A stretch of 43,153 nt of DNA, taken from NCBI GenBank assembly GCA_017469405.1, contig JAFUGL010000135.1:1-43153 (forward strand), written 5' to 3'. This document shows, one piece after another, positions 16,672 through 26,293 of this stretch. A model generated the notes under the pieces. The model was not told the DNA's origin. It saw only the letters and a list, made by a program, of their open reading frames with translations, and ran no database searches. Each line of letters begins with the position of its first letter. The first letter of the stretch is position 1. This DNA is from Lachnospiraceae bacterium. GTDB lineage: Bacteria; Bacillota; Clostridia; Lachnospirales; Lachnospiraceae. A program made the position numbers and the translations under genes.

Positions 16672-18252
16672 ATGAAAGCTTGCTATGATAAATTATTAAA
16701 AATATTGATTGATAAGAAAATGACTAAAACTGATTTACGAAAACAAGCTAAAATTAGTAGTAGTACTTTAGCTAAAATTGGAAAACAAGAAATGGTCAGT
16801 TCAGATGTGCTTATTAAGATATGTAATACTCTTCAGTGTGATTTCAGTGATATAGTTGAATTGGTGAAAGACGAAAATGAAGAATTTATTGTCCAAAATG
16901 ATCCAAATAAACTAAAAGTTGTTTCTCTGTTTTCCGGTGCAGGGGGAATGGATTTAGGATTTATTAATGCAGGTTTTGAGATTATTTGGGCAAATGACTT
17001 TTTTGACGATGCGGTAAATTCATATAGAAAGAATATTGGAAAGCATATAGTTTGTGGCGATATAACTAAAATTTCAAGTGATGATATTCCTGACGGACCG
17101 GATGTAATAATAGGCGGTTTTCCGTGTCAGGGTTTTTCGGTAGCTAATACTAAACGTTCGATGGAGGATAAGCGAAATTTCTTATACAAAGAGATGTTAA
17201 GAATTATTTCAGACAAAAAACCTAAATTTTTTGTTGCTGAAAATGTTAAAGGATTATTATCTATTGAGGGCGGTCGAGTTTTTCAAATGATAAAATCTGA
17301 TTTTGAAAATCTTTTAGATAAAGAAGGAAATAAAATCGGTTATAAAGTTGATGCTAGAATACTTAATGCGGCAGAATATGGAGTTCCGCAGGCTAGAGAG
17401 AGAGTTGTTATTATTGGAAATAGAATAGGAGTTGAAAATCCATATCCGGTTGCAACTCATTATGTTGAGGGTGTTTCAAAAAAAGAAGGAAAATTAATCC
17501 CAGCATTTACTACAGAACAGGCTATTGGCTTTTTATCAAATAAGAAATTAACTAAAAATGAGATAAGGATTAGTAAAAAGGAGATAGAAGAACATATAAA
17601 AAAGACAAAAATTACAGATATAGAAGGTTTTTATTCGATTTTGGGAGTTGATCCGGATATGGAGGAGTTGGTGATAAAAAATCATATTGCATCAGAAAAT
17701 GTAGCTGATACGTTTTGGGGTCGAAAATATGAAGTGAATCAACACGATATATGTGATTATTTACGCTATTGGAGAGATAAAACCGGTTGGACAACTAAAA
17801 AGGTTGATGAACATTTTGGGTATTCATATACAGCCGGACATTGGTTTCGTAAAGATAATAATTCAGGAAGCATACCCAAACCTGATGATTGGTGGGAATT
17901 AAAAAAGATATTTGGTTTTGATGACAAATATGATGAGGCAGTAACGACATTAATAGAAAAAGAAATAAAATTTGAACAGTCACTTAGAATAACAAATTGG
18001 GATAGACCAAGTGATACGATTACAGCCACCAGTCCGGAAATACATGTCAATAAAATGCGAAGATTAAGTGCAAGAGAATGTGCAATATTACAAACATTTC
18101 CATTAGATTATGAGTTTTCAGGTAGCTTAAATAAAATATATACTCAAATAGGTAATGCTGTTCCTGTAAAAATGGCAACGAAAATTGCATTAGGGATATC
18201 TGATTCAATTAAGAAATATAATAAAAAAACAAATAATAGAAAAACCGCGTAA
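16672..18252 (+). CDS. XRE-fused DNA (cytosine-5) methyltransferase
   Basis: This 526-aa type II m5C methyltransferase has an N-terminal helix-turn-helix of the XRE/Cro type (about residues 1-65), which may let it repress its own operon. m5C motifs follow in order: SAM motif FSGAGG (87-92), catalytic Cys152 in GGFPCQGFS, motif VI ENV near 190, QARERV near 240 and a C-terminal IGNAVP. A long target-recognition region lies between, with WGRKYEVNQHDIC and HWFRKDNNSG blocks. The ATG at 16672 is preferred over GTG 16660 because AGAGGTGAGG precedes it. Base composition is visibly more AT-rich than flanking genes, consistent with horizontal gain. It is convergent with the putative endonuclease. Confidence 0.92.
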   Translation: MKACYDKLLKILIDKKMTKTDLRKQAKISSSTLAKIGKQEMVSSDVLIKICNTLQCDFSDIVELVKDENEEFIVQNDPNKLKVVSLFSGAGGMDLGFINAGFEIIWANDFFDDAVNSYRKNIGKHIVCGDITKISSDDIPDGPDVIIGGFPCQGFSVANTKRSMEDKRNFLYKEMLRIISDKKPKFFVAENVKGLLSIEGGRVFQMIKSDFENLLDKEGNKIGYKVDARILNAAEYGVPQARERVVIIGNRIGVENPYPVATHYVEGVSKKEGKLIPAFTTEQAIGFLSNKKLTKNEIRISKKEIEEHIKKTKITDIEGFYSILGVDPDMEELVIKNHIASENVADTFWGRKYEVNQHDICDYLRYWRDKTGWTTKKVDEHFGYSYTAGHWFRKDNNSGSIPKPDDWWELKKIFGFDDKYDEAVTTLIEKEIKFEQSLRITNWDRPSDTITATSPEIHVNKMRRLSARECAILQTFPLDYEFSGSLNKIYTQIGNAVPVKMATKIALGISDSIKKYNKKTNNRKTA

Positions 18253-18268
18253 GTGTATTTAACATAAA

Positions 18269-18305
18269 AAGAGGAGGATGTTTTTTACATCCACCTCTTC
18301 TTTTA
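18269..18305. terminator. Bidirectional terminator between methyltransferase and endonuclease
   Basis: AAGAGGAGGATG and CATCCACCTCTT form a stem with one mismatch around TTTTTTA. It has A-rich sequence on the left and TTTT on the right, so it can serve both converging genes. Confidence 0.8.
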
Positions 18306-18310
18306 AATAG

Positions 18311-19135
18311 TTATTCTTCAATCATAGGGTCAAAATTGTCAAAATAAAATTTGAGTTTTTCCTTTACCCAATCAGACATCATATCATTTTTATGAATTAT
18401 TCGAACTCTTTTTTTGTTACCGTCTAAAAGTTCAAAAGTTGGAATTTTACTAAAATTAAATCTGGTTTTTCCAGGATTTTTTCCTGCTTTAAGTGGACGA
18501 TGTAGATAGTGTTCTGCTAATCGACCATTTGGCATACACATTATTGATATTAGCTCTGATTTAAGTGTTACGCCACTATTTAATAGACAAACAAAATATG
18601 TTAATGTAATTTTCTTATCTCCATTTTTTTTAGTATAATATGTCGGTAGATTAGGTGAATATACATCTGTTCTTTCATTGCTGCGACCTTCGTTTATAAT
18701 CATATTACCGTGATATGAATTTTGGTTTTCACCAATGAAAATACTTGTGTTAAAATCACCTATATTATCATTTATCTGCCCGGAATTATTTCGTATTGTT
18801 CCTTCATTTGTTGTAACAGATTTTAAATCAATATGAATAAATGCATCTTCAACTTCAAAAAATAAATCTGAACTTACTGGATTGGAATTTGGTTGACCTG
18901 CAATTTTTCCATTTAATAAGGCATAAACGATACGTTCACATCCGACATCAAATTGTGAAATATTACCATCGCCACCGTATAATCCATCCCAATCAGCTCT
19001 GATTTCATCCATTGATTGAAGTCCACGAACCATTTCGTCTTCTGCAAATTTTAAAAAATACCAATATTTCATTAAATATTTGTGTTCTAGTAATTCAATT
19101 TCTTTTAAAGAAATATTTGAGTTATCGAATGGCAT
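18311..19135 (-). CDS. Putative type II restriction endonuclease (PD-(D/E)XK-like)
   Basis: The start is set at ATG 19135, seven bases after GGAGGAA on the minus strand, giving 274 aa. No named enzyme was recognised. A plausible nuclease core lies at about residues 89-106: SSDLFFEVEDAFIHIDLKS, with D90, acidic E94/E96 and the D103-x-K105 pair. The tract ADWDGLYGGDGNISQF and a C-terminal basic region NGRLAEHYLHRPLKAGKNPG may contribute to DNA contact. Its convergent position next to an m5C methyltransferase and shared AT-rich composition are the main argument for a restriction enzyme. Recognition sequence cannot be read. Confidence 0.7.
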   Translation of the reverse strand: MPFDNSNISLKEIELLEHKYLMKYWYFLKFAEDEMVRGLQSMDEIRADWDGLYGGDGNISQFDVGCERIVYALLNGKIAGQPNSNPVSSDLFFEVEDAFIHIDLKSVTTNEGTIRNNSGQINDNIGDFNTSIFIGENQNSYHGNMIINEGRSNERTDVYSPNLPTYYTKKNGDKKITLTYFVCLLNSGVTLKSELISIMCMPNGRLAEHYLHRPLKAGKNPGKTRFNFSKIPTFELLDGNKKRVRIIHKNDMMSDWVKEKLKFYFDNFDPMIEE

Positions 19136-19352
19136 ATTTTTCCTCCTTTGTAAAATGATAATTATTGTATCATAAAAAATAAGATATGTATATAAATATC
19201 TTGACGAACACATGTTCTTATGATATCTTCTATATAGTAGTCAAAATATTATTAAGGGGGGAATATTATACTAAAGATTAAGTTTTCTAAAAAAGATATA
19301 CAAATGAGTAATATAACAAATATTTTAGAAGATTGATTGGAGGTAGAGTATT

Positions 19353-19577
19353 ATGGTGTTAAGTTTGATAGATATATCAAACTATGGAGAAATCTGTGGT
19401 TTTTTGATATGTAAAAATGATTATATTTCTAAAGAAATGATACAAGATAAGATAAATGAGATAAAAGGAAAATTTGAGGATAATAAAGATGACTGGATGA
19501 TACAAGATATAATTGAATATATTCCTATAGATTGGAATATAACTTGGTACAGAAATGTAAAATCAATATGTATTTAA
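19353..19577 (+). CDS. Small protein of unknown function (74 aa)
   Basis: This short acidic, isoleucine-rich protein begins MVLSLIDISNYGEICGF and contains a DNKDDWMIQDIIEY segment. RBS GGAGG lies 9 bp before ATG 19353. No membrane segment or known motif was seen. A tiny reading frame (ATG 19304 to stop 19336) ends just upstream, and in frame with it an open stretch runs back to AAGGGGG near 19256 without an ATG, so a degraded gene or leader peptide is possible. It is AT-rich like the restriction-modification genes and followed by a terminator. Confidence 0.5.
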   Translation: MVLSLIDISNYGEICGFLICKNDYISKEMIQDKINEIKGKFEDNKDDWMIQDIIEYIPIDWNITWYRNVKSICI

Positions 19578-19624
19578 ATAATACATTTTATATGCAAACA
19601 GCAAATAATATTTTGATATAAAAA

Positions 19625-19660
19625 GGGTTATCAACTACATTGATAACCCGTTATTTTTTT
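19625..19660 (+). terminator. Intrinsic terminator
   Basis: GGGTTATCA-ACTACAT-TGATAACCC (19625-19649) is a perfect 9-bp stem followed by GTTATTTTTTTT. It separates the small orphan gene from the ABC transporter operon. Confidence 0.85.
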
Positions 19661-19665
19661 TCTTA

Positions 19666-19684
19666 TTATCACTCAAAGTGATAA
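19666..19684 (+). promoter_or_regulatory. Candidate operator before the ABC transporter
   Basis: TTATCACT-CAA-AGTGATAA is a perfect 8-bp inverted repeat about 90 bp upstream of the binding-protein start. Size and symmetry suit a dimeric repressor. It has no T-tract, so it is not a terminator. Confidence 0.4.
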
Positions 19685-19771
19685 CGAAACATCGCTTTTA
19701 TCAAATTTACAATGGCATGTACATAGTGTTAATATCACAGCATATTCAAAAAAAGAAAAGAGGTAATTTTT

Positions 19772-20734
19772 ATGAGAAAACAATTAAAGAAAAAAATTGC
19801 AGGTTTACTTACTGCGAGCTTTATAGTCGCAAGTTTATTTACCGGATGTGGTAAGAAGGAAGATACAGATAACACCACTAAGGAATCCGAAAGTTCAACT
19901 GAAGCTTCAGCAGATAATGATGTAGAAGATACCGAAGCACCGGTAGAAAAAAGAAAGATAGTTATAGCTACATCGGGAGCAGGCCCTGAACCGTTTTGTT
20001 ATACAGATGAGAATGGAGAACTTACAGGTTATGATATAGAGCTTATAAGACTTGTATTTGAGGGACTTCCACAGTATGATGTGGAATTTGCAGTCTGCGA
20101 GTTCCAGTCGATATTTACAGGAATTGATACCGGTATCTATCAGGTAGGCTTAAACCACCTTGGATATAATAAGGAAAGAGCAGAGAAATATCTTTACACA
20201 GATACCTATGATGTAGGAAGTCATTCCATAGCAGTAAGAAAAGGCTATGATGAGATAAAGTCACTTGCTGATATAGGTGGTCACAGCACACAGATAACAG
20301 CAGCAAGTGCCAATGAAACAACCTTCCTTCGATACAATGAGGAAAACCCGGACAATCCGCTGGATCTTACTTATATAGAGGTTGACAATACACTTGTTGA
20401 TGTTGCAAACGGTGTGGTTGATTTTGAGTATTTCACAACCGCAACCTTAGAGGCACAGATTGCTGAAAAAGGACTTGAGGATAAGATCGATTTAATTCCT
20501 GTACCTATCGAGGATTCAGAGAATTTCACAGGCGGACTTAAGGGTATATTCTATATCGTTGCAAAGGATGATACACAGCTTGCAGATGATATAAATGCAA
20601 GAATCGAAGAGCTTATAGCTGACGGTACTGTTGCAGAGCTCAGAGCAGAGTGGTTTGGTGACAGTGCAGATGAGCTTACACTTGAGTATGTTGAAAGATG
20701 TAAGGAATACATCGCAAATGAGCTCTCAGAATAG
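19772..20734 (+). CDS. Amino-acid ABC transporter substrate-binding lipoprotein
   Basis: This 320-aa family-3 solute-binding protein has a lipoprotein signal with the lipid-anchored cysteine at C26 (SLFTGCGKK), a Ser/Thr/Glu-rich linker to about residue 65, then the binding domain. GELTGYDIEL and FAVCEFQSIFTGI are the typical family-3 opening, and the substrate arginine region is LYTDTYDVGSHSIAVRKG. It is exported and held on the outer face of the membrane to deliver substrate to the permease that follows. The substrate is probably a polar amino acid; cystine or another sulfur compound is suggested by the adjacent LysR and C-S lyase genes but not shown. RBS is AGAGG. Confidence 0.9.
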   Translation: MRKQLKKKIAGLLTASFIVASLFTGCGKKEDTDNTTKESESSTEASADNDVEDTEAPVEKRKIVIATSGAGPEPFCYTDENGELTGYDIELIRLVFEGLPQYDVEFAVCEFQSIFTGIDTGIYQVGLNHLGYNKERAEKYLYTDTYDVGSHSIAVRKGYDEIKSLADIGGHSTQITAASANETTFLRYNEENPDNPLDLTYIEVDNTLVDVANGVVDFEYFTTATLEAQIAEKGLEDKIDLIPVPIEDSENFTGGLKGIFYIVAKDDTQLADDINARIEELIADGTVAELRAEWFGDSADELTLEYVERCKEYIANELSE

Positions 20735-20765
20735 GGATAAACTCGGTAAATAAGAGGGGATAAGT

Positions 20766-21542
20766 ATGTTAAATATATTTGATATTGATGTGGTTTTTAA
20801 AGATGTAAAATCATTATTACTGTTTGTTCCTATAACTCTTTATATATCCGTGATTTCAGGAATCATAGGATTGGTGCTTGGCTTTTTGCTTGCGGTTGTA
20901 AGGATAAAAAAGATTCCTGTGCTTAATCAGATTGTAGGTGTATTTATATCCTTTATGAGAGGTACACCGATTATAGTGCAGCTATACATCACCTATTTTG
21001 GTATACCGATTGCATTTATGTATATCAATTACTATAAGGGAACTGATCTTCAGGTGGCAAATGTACCACCGATAGTATATGCGTTGTTTGCACTTGCACT
21101 TAATACGGGAGCGTTTTGCTCGGTTATTATCCAGTCTGCATTTGAGGCAATTAATCAGGGTGAGATAGAAGCGGCAGCAGCTCTCGGAATGACAGGAAGA
21201 CAGAGAATGTTCCGAATCATTATACCGGAGGCGCTTGAGCTTGCACTTCCTAATCTGGGTAATCAGTTTATAGGACTTATAAAGGGAACCTCTCTTGCAT
21301 TTACCTGTTCTGTAGTTGAGATGACCGCACAGGCCAAGATAATAGGAGCAAGAGGATACAGATATTTTGAAGCATACGTAGCCTTGGCGATTATTTACTG
21401 GATTATGATAATAGTTATTGAACAGCTTATCAAGCTTATACTTCATCTTGTTAAAGTGCCGGATGTAGTAGGTGACATAGAAGATAAGAAGCTTTACAAA
21501 AAGCAGAAAAAACTCCTTAAAAAGCAGGGAGGGTTACTGTAA
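20766..21542 (+). CDS. Amino-acid ABC transporter permease (HisM family)
   Basis: This 258-aa integral membrane protein has about five hydrophobic spans. The family signature RGTP is at 65-68 and the EAA loop that docks with the ATPase starts near 135 (EAAAALGMTGRQRMFR). It presumably works as a homodimer because only one permease gene is present. The stop overlaps the ATPase start by one base, so translation is coupled. The C-terminus is lysine-rich. Confidence 0.92.
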   Translation: MLNIFDIDVVFKDVKSLLLFVPITLYISVISGIIGLVLGFLLAVVRIKKIPVLNQIVGVFISFMRGTPIIVQLYITYFGIPIAFMYINYYKGTDLQVANVPPIVYALFALALNTGAFCSVIIQSAFEAINQGEIEAAAALGMTGRQRMFRIIIPEALELALPNLGNQFIGLIKGTSLAFTCSVVEMTAQAKIIGARGYRYFEAYVALAIIYWIMIIVIEQLIKLILHLVKVPDVVGDIEDKKLYKKQKKLLKKQGGLL

Positions 21543-22300
21543 TGATTAAAATACGTGATATAAAGAAAAGTTTTTTTTCAAATAAGGTATTGGACGGAAT
21601 AAGCTTTGATATCGAAGCCGGCGATGTAGTCGCCATAATCGGCCCATCCGGTACAGGTAAATCCACCCTGCTAAGATGTATCAACAGTATTACAAAGCCT
21701 GACGGCGGAGTAATAGAATTTGACGATTTTAAATTTGATACAAAGGATCACAGTAAAAAAGATTTGATAGAGCTTAGAAAAAAGACCTCAATGGTATTTC
21801 AGCAGTTCAATCTTTTTTCAAAAAAGACGGTTCTTAAAAATGTTATGGAGGGCTTAACCGTTGTCCAAAAGATTCCTAAAAAGGAAGCAAAGGAGATTGC
21901 TATAAAAGAGCTTACAAAGGTTCATATGGATGATAGGCAGCAGTACTATCCAAAGCATCTTTCGGGAGGACAACAGCAAAGGGTTGCCATAGCAAGAGCC
22001 CTTGCCATGCAGCCGGAGCTTTTACTTTTTGATGAGCCGACCTCAGCACTTGATCCGGAGCTTGTGGGAGAGGTACTTGATACGATCAAGGAGATAGCCA
22101 ATGAGGGTTATACGATGATTGTTGTATCTCATGAGATGAGCTTCGTAAGAAATGTAGCTACCAAGGTTATATTTATGGAAAACGGAAAAATTGTTGAGAT
22201 GGGAACGGCAAGTCAGATATTTGACTCTCCTAAAAATGAAAGAACCAAGGAATTTCTGATTAAGAACAGAGTTGTTATACAGCCTGAATACAGTATCTGA
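21542..22300 (+). CDS. Amino-acid ABC transporter ATP-binding protein
   Basis: This 252-aa ATPase of the GlnQ/HisP class has Walker A GPSGTGKS (34-41), Q-loop FQQFNLF, signature LSGGQQQR (140-147), Walker B LLLFDEP (160-166) and the switch histidine in VVSHEM. All catalytic motifs are intact. It is the third gene of the binding protein-permease-ATPase operon and overlaps the permease stop. Confidence 0.95.
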   Translation: MIKIRDIKKSFFSNKVLDGISFDIEAGDVVAIIGPSGTGKSTLLRCINSITKPDGGVIEFDDFKFDTKDHSKKDLIELRKKTSMVFQQFNLFSKKTVLKNVMEGLTVVQKIPKKEAKEIAIKELTKVHMDDRQQYYPKHLSGGQQQRVAIARALAMQPELLLFDEPTSALDPELVGEVLDTIKEIANEGYTMIVVSHEMSFVRNVATKVIFMENGKIVEMGTASQIFDSPKNERTKEFLIKNRVVIQPEYSI

Positions 22301-22399
22301 TTGGGCTTTTATCAGCGATATATTATTTTATGGTGATTATCAAAAGTGAGAGAAAGGAGAAAATCCGATCATAAAAAAATTGGATTTTATGTGTTTGCT

Positions 22400-23668
22400 A
22401 TGAGTAAAAAATTGATTAAGCATGCCGATTTATTTGACGGTAAAAATGAAAAATTAAAGGAAAATGTTAATATCGTTATAGAAAATAATCTTGTAAAGGA
22501 AGTTTTTTCAGGAGAGATTTCAGAAGAAAATTTTGATGAAATAATAGATGCATCCGGGCTTACAGCAATACCCGGACTTACCGATGCTCACGTTCATGTT
22601 TCACATAATCAAAGTGACAGGAACTATGAGGCAAGAGTTGATGAGATGGCGGTAAGAAGTACAAGGGTTGCCAAGGATATGCTGCTTCGTGGTTTTACTA
22701 CTATCAGAGATGCAGGCGGGGTTACTTATGGGTTAAAGAAAAATATAGATAATGGCTTCATAGACGGTCCTCGTATATATCCTTCAAATGCATATATATC
22801 ACAGACCTGTGGCCATGCAGATAAAAGGCATAGTCCGATAGCAGAGCATCTTCCTGACGGAAGCTGGACATCGCCTACTCTTCAGCAGCATTTAAACTAT
22901 GTTGCAGACGGTCCGGCAGAGGTCTTAAGAGCAGTAAGAGAGCAGTTTATCCTTGGCGCCTCCCAGATAAAAATCATGGCCGGCGGTGGTGTATCAAGTA
23001 CCTATGATCCCATCCAGACAGTACAGTTTACATATGAGGAAATGAAAGCTGCGGTAGATGCGGCAAAAGATTTCGGAACCTATGTTATGGCGCATCTTTA
23101 TACACCTGCATCTATCCAAAGGGCAGTTAAGGCGGGTGTAAAAAGTCTTGAGCATACCAATCTTATGGATGATGAGACTGCCAAGATTATCAGTGAAACA
23201 GCAGATGTGTGGGTTATGCCGGGACCACAGTTCGGTCGACCGATAGAATCCCATGGAGATAATCAGCCTGAATCAATATTAAAGAAGGCTGCTTTCGTAA
23301 GAGCCGGAGAAGAAATCGCAACCGAAGCAATAAACAAATACAATTTAAATATCGTCTTCGGAACGGATTCCTTTGGTGATCCTGATTATATCGAAAAGCA
23401 TCAGTTAGAGGACTTTTCATATTTTAAGAAAAGATTCGGAAGCTTTAAGGGACTGGTTGCTGCAACGGGTAATGTATATGAGCTGACAAAGCTCACAACC
23501 TATCAAAATCCTTATCCGGATGGAAAAATCGGAGTGCTTGAAGAGGGTTCGTATGCAGACATTTTACTTGTAAAGGGAAATCCTGTTATCGATCTTGATA
23601 TACTTGCTGATGAAGATAACATTAAGCTTATCATGAAGGATGCAAAGGTTTATAAAAATATTTTATAA
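22400..23668 (+). CDS. Metal-dependent amidohydrolase
   Basis: This TIM-barrel amidohydrolase of about 422 aa is related to imidazolonepropionase and Xaa-Pro dipeptidase-like hydrolases. Metal and catalytic residues are visible: H64/H66 (DAHVHVSHN), K191 (QIKIMAGGG), H232 (VMAHLY), H252 (SLEHTN) and D323 (FGTDSFGD). The N-terminal composite beta domain begins ADLFDGKNEKL. The start is uncertain. ATG 22400 lacks a close ribosome binding site, while AAAGGAG at about 22352 lies too far upstream and a GTG at 22346 would place that RBS inside the gene. It follows the transporter by 100 bp and may hydrolyse the imported compound, perhaps a dipeptide or acylated amino acid. Confidence 0.85.
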   Translation: MSKKLIKHADLFDGKNEKLKENVNIVIENNLVKEVFSGEISEENFDEIIDASGLTAIPGLTDAHVHVSHNQSDRNYEARVDEMAVRSTRVAKDMLLRGFTTIRDAGGVTYGLKKNIDNGFIDGPRIYPSNAYISQTCGHADKRHSPIAEHLPDGSWTSPTLQQHLNYVADGPAEVLRAVREQFILGASQIKIMAGGGVSSTYDPIQTVQFTYEEMKAAVDAAKDFGTYVMAHLYTPASIQRAVKAGVKSLEHTNLMDDETAKIISETADVWVMPGPQFGRPIESHGDNQPESILKKAAFVRAGEEIATEAINKYNLNIVFGTDSFGDPDYIEKHQLEDFSYFKKRFGSFKGLVAATGNVYELTKLTTYQNPYPDGKIGVLEEGSYADILLVKGNPVIDLDILADEDNIKLIMKDAKVYKNIL

Positions 23669-23795
23669 GTAAAAGGGATTAATTAGACAAAATATAATAG
23701 TTTTAAGATAAATTGTAAGTAATTTTATTTGATATAAGAAAAAACTATAACCAATTAGAGATTTTAGGTATTGTACTGATTTTTTAATTTGAGGT

Positions 23796-23809
23796 AGACT
23801 ATAATTCAT
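23796..23809 (+). promoter_or_regulatory. Candidate LysR-type site before the second LysR gene
   Basis: AGACTATAAT matches the block at 617-626 before the first LysR gene, and here it extends into the dyad CTAT-AATTC-ATAG. It lies about 90 bp upstream of ATG 23896. The shared motif suggests the two paralogous regulators recognise related sites. Confidence 0.35.
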
Positions 23810-23895
23810 AGCAAAAAAATTAAAATATATTGATTTTCTATATGTTATTATATTATGCTTTGCTATAATAAGATAAAAAATCAGGAGATATCAAA

Positions 23896-24807
23896 ATGAC
23901 AATTGCCCAGCTTAAATATGTTGTAGAGGTTGCAAAAACAAAATCCATAAATGCTGCTGCCCAGGCACTTTTTATATCACAGTCGGGACTTTCCACTGCG
24001 ATAAAGGAGCTTGAGGAGGAAATCGGTGTAACGCTTTTTAACCGTACAAACAGAGGTATCAGCATCACAAGTGATGGCGAGACCTTTATTCGTTACGCCA
24101 ACAATGTGCTGCTTCAGTACAGATTTATGGAGGAAAAATATTTTGGCGGAAGTGAGGTTAAAGCACCTTTTTCTGTTTCCATGCATCACTCAACCTTTGC
24201 CACAAAGATATTTGCTCAGATTATTAAGGAGTTTGGCATTGCCGATTACGAATATTCACTTTTTGAAACTAAAACCAAGACGGTGCTTGATAATATCAGG
24301 CTTGCAAAAAGTGAGCTGGGAGTTCTTTATATAAGCAGCTTTAACAGAGATTACTATGATAAGGTATTTAAGGAATCAGACCTTAGCTTTGAGGTGCTCG
24401 GTTCATTTCCGATATGCGCTTATGTAAGTGAAAATCATCCTTTGGCTGGTAAAAAGGAGGTTTTGCTCTCTGAACTTGAGGATTATCCATGTCTTATATT
24501 TGATCAGGATGAGAACAGCAGCTTTTATTTTTACGAGGAAATCATAAGCTCATACCAGTATAAAAATATTATAAGAACCAGTGACAGAGGAACAACTCTT
24601 GAGCTTTTGGCGGAGACCTTTGCTTATTCTGTCGGAATAGGTACATTTTTTGATGAGACGCATGAGAAGGGACTTACCGCTGTCAGTATAAAAACGGATG
24701 AAAGGATAGATGTGGGATATATTAAAAGAAATCACACCGTACTGTCCGAGCCGGGTGAAAGATACATAGAGCTCTTTAAGCAGTATGTTAAGGAACATGG
24801 GCTTTGA
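23896..24807 (+). CDS. LysR-family transcriptional regulator, paralog of the first (303 aa)
   Basis: It has the same length and layout as the 757 product. The HTH (AAQALFISQSGLSTAIKELE) and effector domain align along the entire protein, including DYPCL.F.QDENSSFYF near residue 195 against DYPCLAFQQGEHNSFYY. RBS CAGGAG precedes ATG 23896. It stands alone between the transporter-amidohydrolase genes and the MATE gene, with its own AT-rich upstream region. Likely to sense a related metabolite and control the transporter, exporter or C-S lyase nearby; this is inference. Confidence 0.92.
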   Translation: MTIAQLKYVVEVAKTKSINAAAQALFISQSGLSTAIKELEEEIGVTLFNRTNRGISITSDGETFIRYANNVLLQYRFMEEKYFGGSEVKAPFSVSMHHSTFATKIFAQIIKEFGIADYEYSLFETKTKTVLDNIRLAKSELGVLYISSFNRDYYDKVFKESDLSFEVLGSFPICAYVSENHPLAGKKEVLLSELEDYPCLIFDQDENSSFYFYEEIISSYQYKNIIRTSDRGTTLELLAETFAYSVGIGTFFDETHEKGLTAVSIKTDERIDVGYIKRNHTVLSEPGERYIELFKQYVKEHGL

Positions 24808-24958
24808 TGTGGATTGAAAAATATGATAATAACCTTTTGTAAATATAAATAAATGTGATAAAATGGCTTTGGTTTAATTAATTAAATTGAAGTCATTTTT
24901 AGTTTGATTATAAATTGATTAAAGTATAATTGATAATTTGTTAAAAAGGTAGCTATAA

Positions 24959-26293
24959 ATGAATAAGCATAAAAATTTACTTGCAGAATTAATCATCCTT
25001 GCCATACCTACCATATGCGAGGAGATACTCAGTACTCTTCTTCAGTATGTGGACACGGCTATGGTGGGACATCTGGGTGAGGAGGCTACAGCGGCAGTAA
25101 GCACTACCACGACTATCGGCTGGCTTATCGGCGGATTTTTACATTCGATTGGTGTCGCTTTGCTAGCAATGATGTCCAAATCGGTAGGCGAGGGAAATGA
25201 TGAAAAACTCAAAAAATTAGCCGAACAGGCGGTAATACTGGTTATAGGCTCGGGACTTTTGGTCGGAGTGCTTGCACTTTCGCTTGCCCGTTATATCCCT
25301 TTTTGGATGGGTGCCGATGCATCGGTAAGACCTGATGCATATAAGTATTTCTTTATAATAAGCATACCTATGATATTTCGCGCGGCAGCACTTATATTCG
25401 GTTCGTGTATAAGAGCAACCCTTGATACCAAGAGCCCGATGATTGTAAATGTAATTGCAAATGTATTTAATATAATTCTTGACTGGGTATTTATATATGT
25501 GCTTGATATGGGCGTTATAGGTGCGGCGTATGCAACGGCAATCTGCTATACTGTAGCAGGTACGCTTATGTTTATTGTGTTTATAAATAAAAAGAAGCTT
25601 GGACTTACAAAAGATAGCATAAAGGCAGATAAAGGGCTTTTATCCGAGATTGGTAAGGTTGCACTTCCGGCAGCGGGAACAAGGGCGACAGCCTCACTTG
25701 GATATGTGGTATTTGCAGGACTTGTATCCGGTATGGGCACAAGTATATTTGCGGCACATTCCATAGCTGTAAATGCGGAGACTATATTTTACATACCCGG
25801 CTTTGGAATAAGCTCTGCGACGTCGGCACTTATCGGTGTTGCATACGGAGAAAGAAATTTAGACAGAATAAAGAAAATAATGAAGCTAAGTACCATCATA
25901 ACCATAGGTGTTATGCTTATAAACGGAATCATACTTTATGTATGTGCGCTTCCGCTTATGAAGGTTTTTACAAGCAGTATCAATGCGGCAACGCTTGGAG
26001 CAAGGATGCTTAAAATTGTGGCATTTACAGAACCGTTCTTTGGGCTTATGATAGCTATGCAGGGTATATTTTACGGTCTTGGGAAAACCGGACAGGTATT
26101 TATAATAGAGACCTTCAGCATGTGGGGGATAAGGATTATATTTACCATACTTTGTGTTAAGCTTTGGCATACCGGACTTACTGAGGTCTGGTACTGCATG
26201 ATAGCGGATAATATCTGTAAGGCAAGCCTGCTTGGATTATCTATGATAATATTTTCAAAACGGAAGCTTCCGCTTTTGATGGAGGAGGGCTGA
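24959..26293 (+). CDS. MATE-family efflux transporter
   Basis: This 444-aa polytopic membrane protein has about twelve spans in two homologous halves. The opening ILAIPTICEEILSTLLQYVD..MVGHLG is the standard MATE N-terminus (seen as LQYVDTAMVGHLGEEA). The second half starts near GKVALPAAGTRA. It probably exports a cationic or amphipathic metabolite in exchange for Na+ or H+. The ribosome binding site is weak (AAGGTAG). It lies between the second LysR and the second PatB gene; substrate unknown. Confidence 0.9.
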   Translation: MNKHKNLLAELIILAIPTICEEILSTLLQYVDTAMVGHLGEEATAAVSTTTTIGWLIGGFLHSIGVALLAMMSKSVGEGNDEKLKKLAEQAVILVIGSGLLVGVLALSLARYIPFWMGADASVRPDAYKYFFIISIPMIFRAAALIFGSCIRATLDTKSPMIVNVIANVFNIILDWVFIYVLDMGVIGAAYATAICYTVAGTLMFIVFINKKKLGLTKDSIKADKGLLSEIGKVALPAAGTRATASLGYVVFAGLVSGMGTSIFAAHSIAVNAETIFYIPGFGISSATSALIGVAYGERNLDRIKKIMKLSTIITIGVMLINGIILYVCALPLMKVFTSSINAATLGARMLKIVAFTEPFFGLMIAMQGIFYGLGKTGQVFIIETFSMWGIRIIFTILCVKLWHTGLTEVWYCMIADNICKASLLGLSMIIFSKRKLPLLMEEG

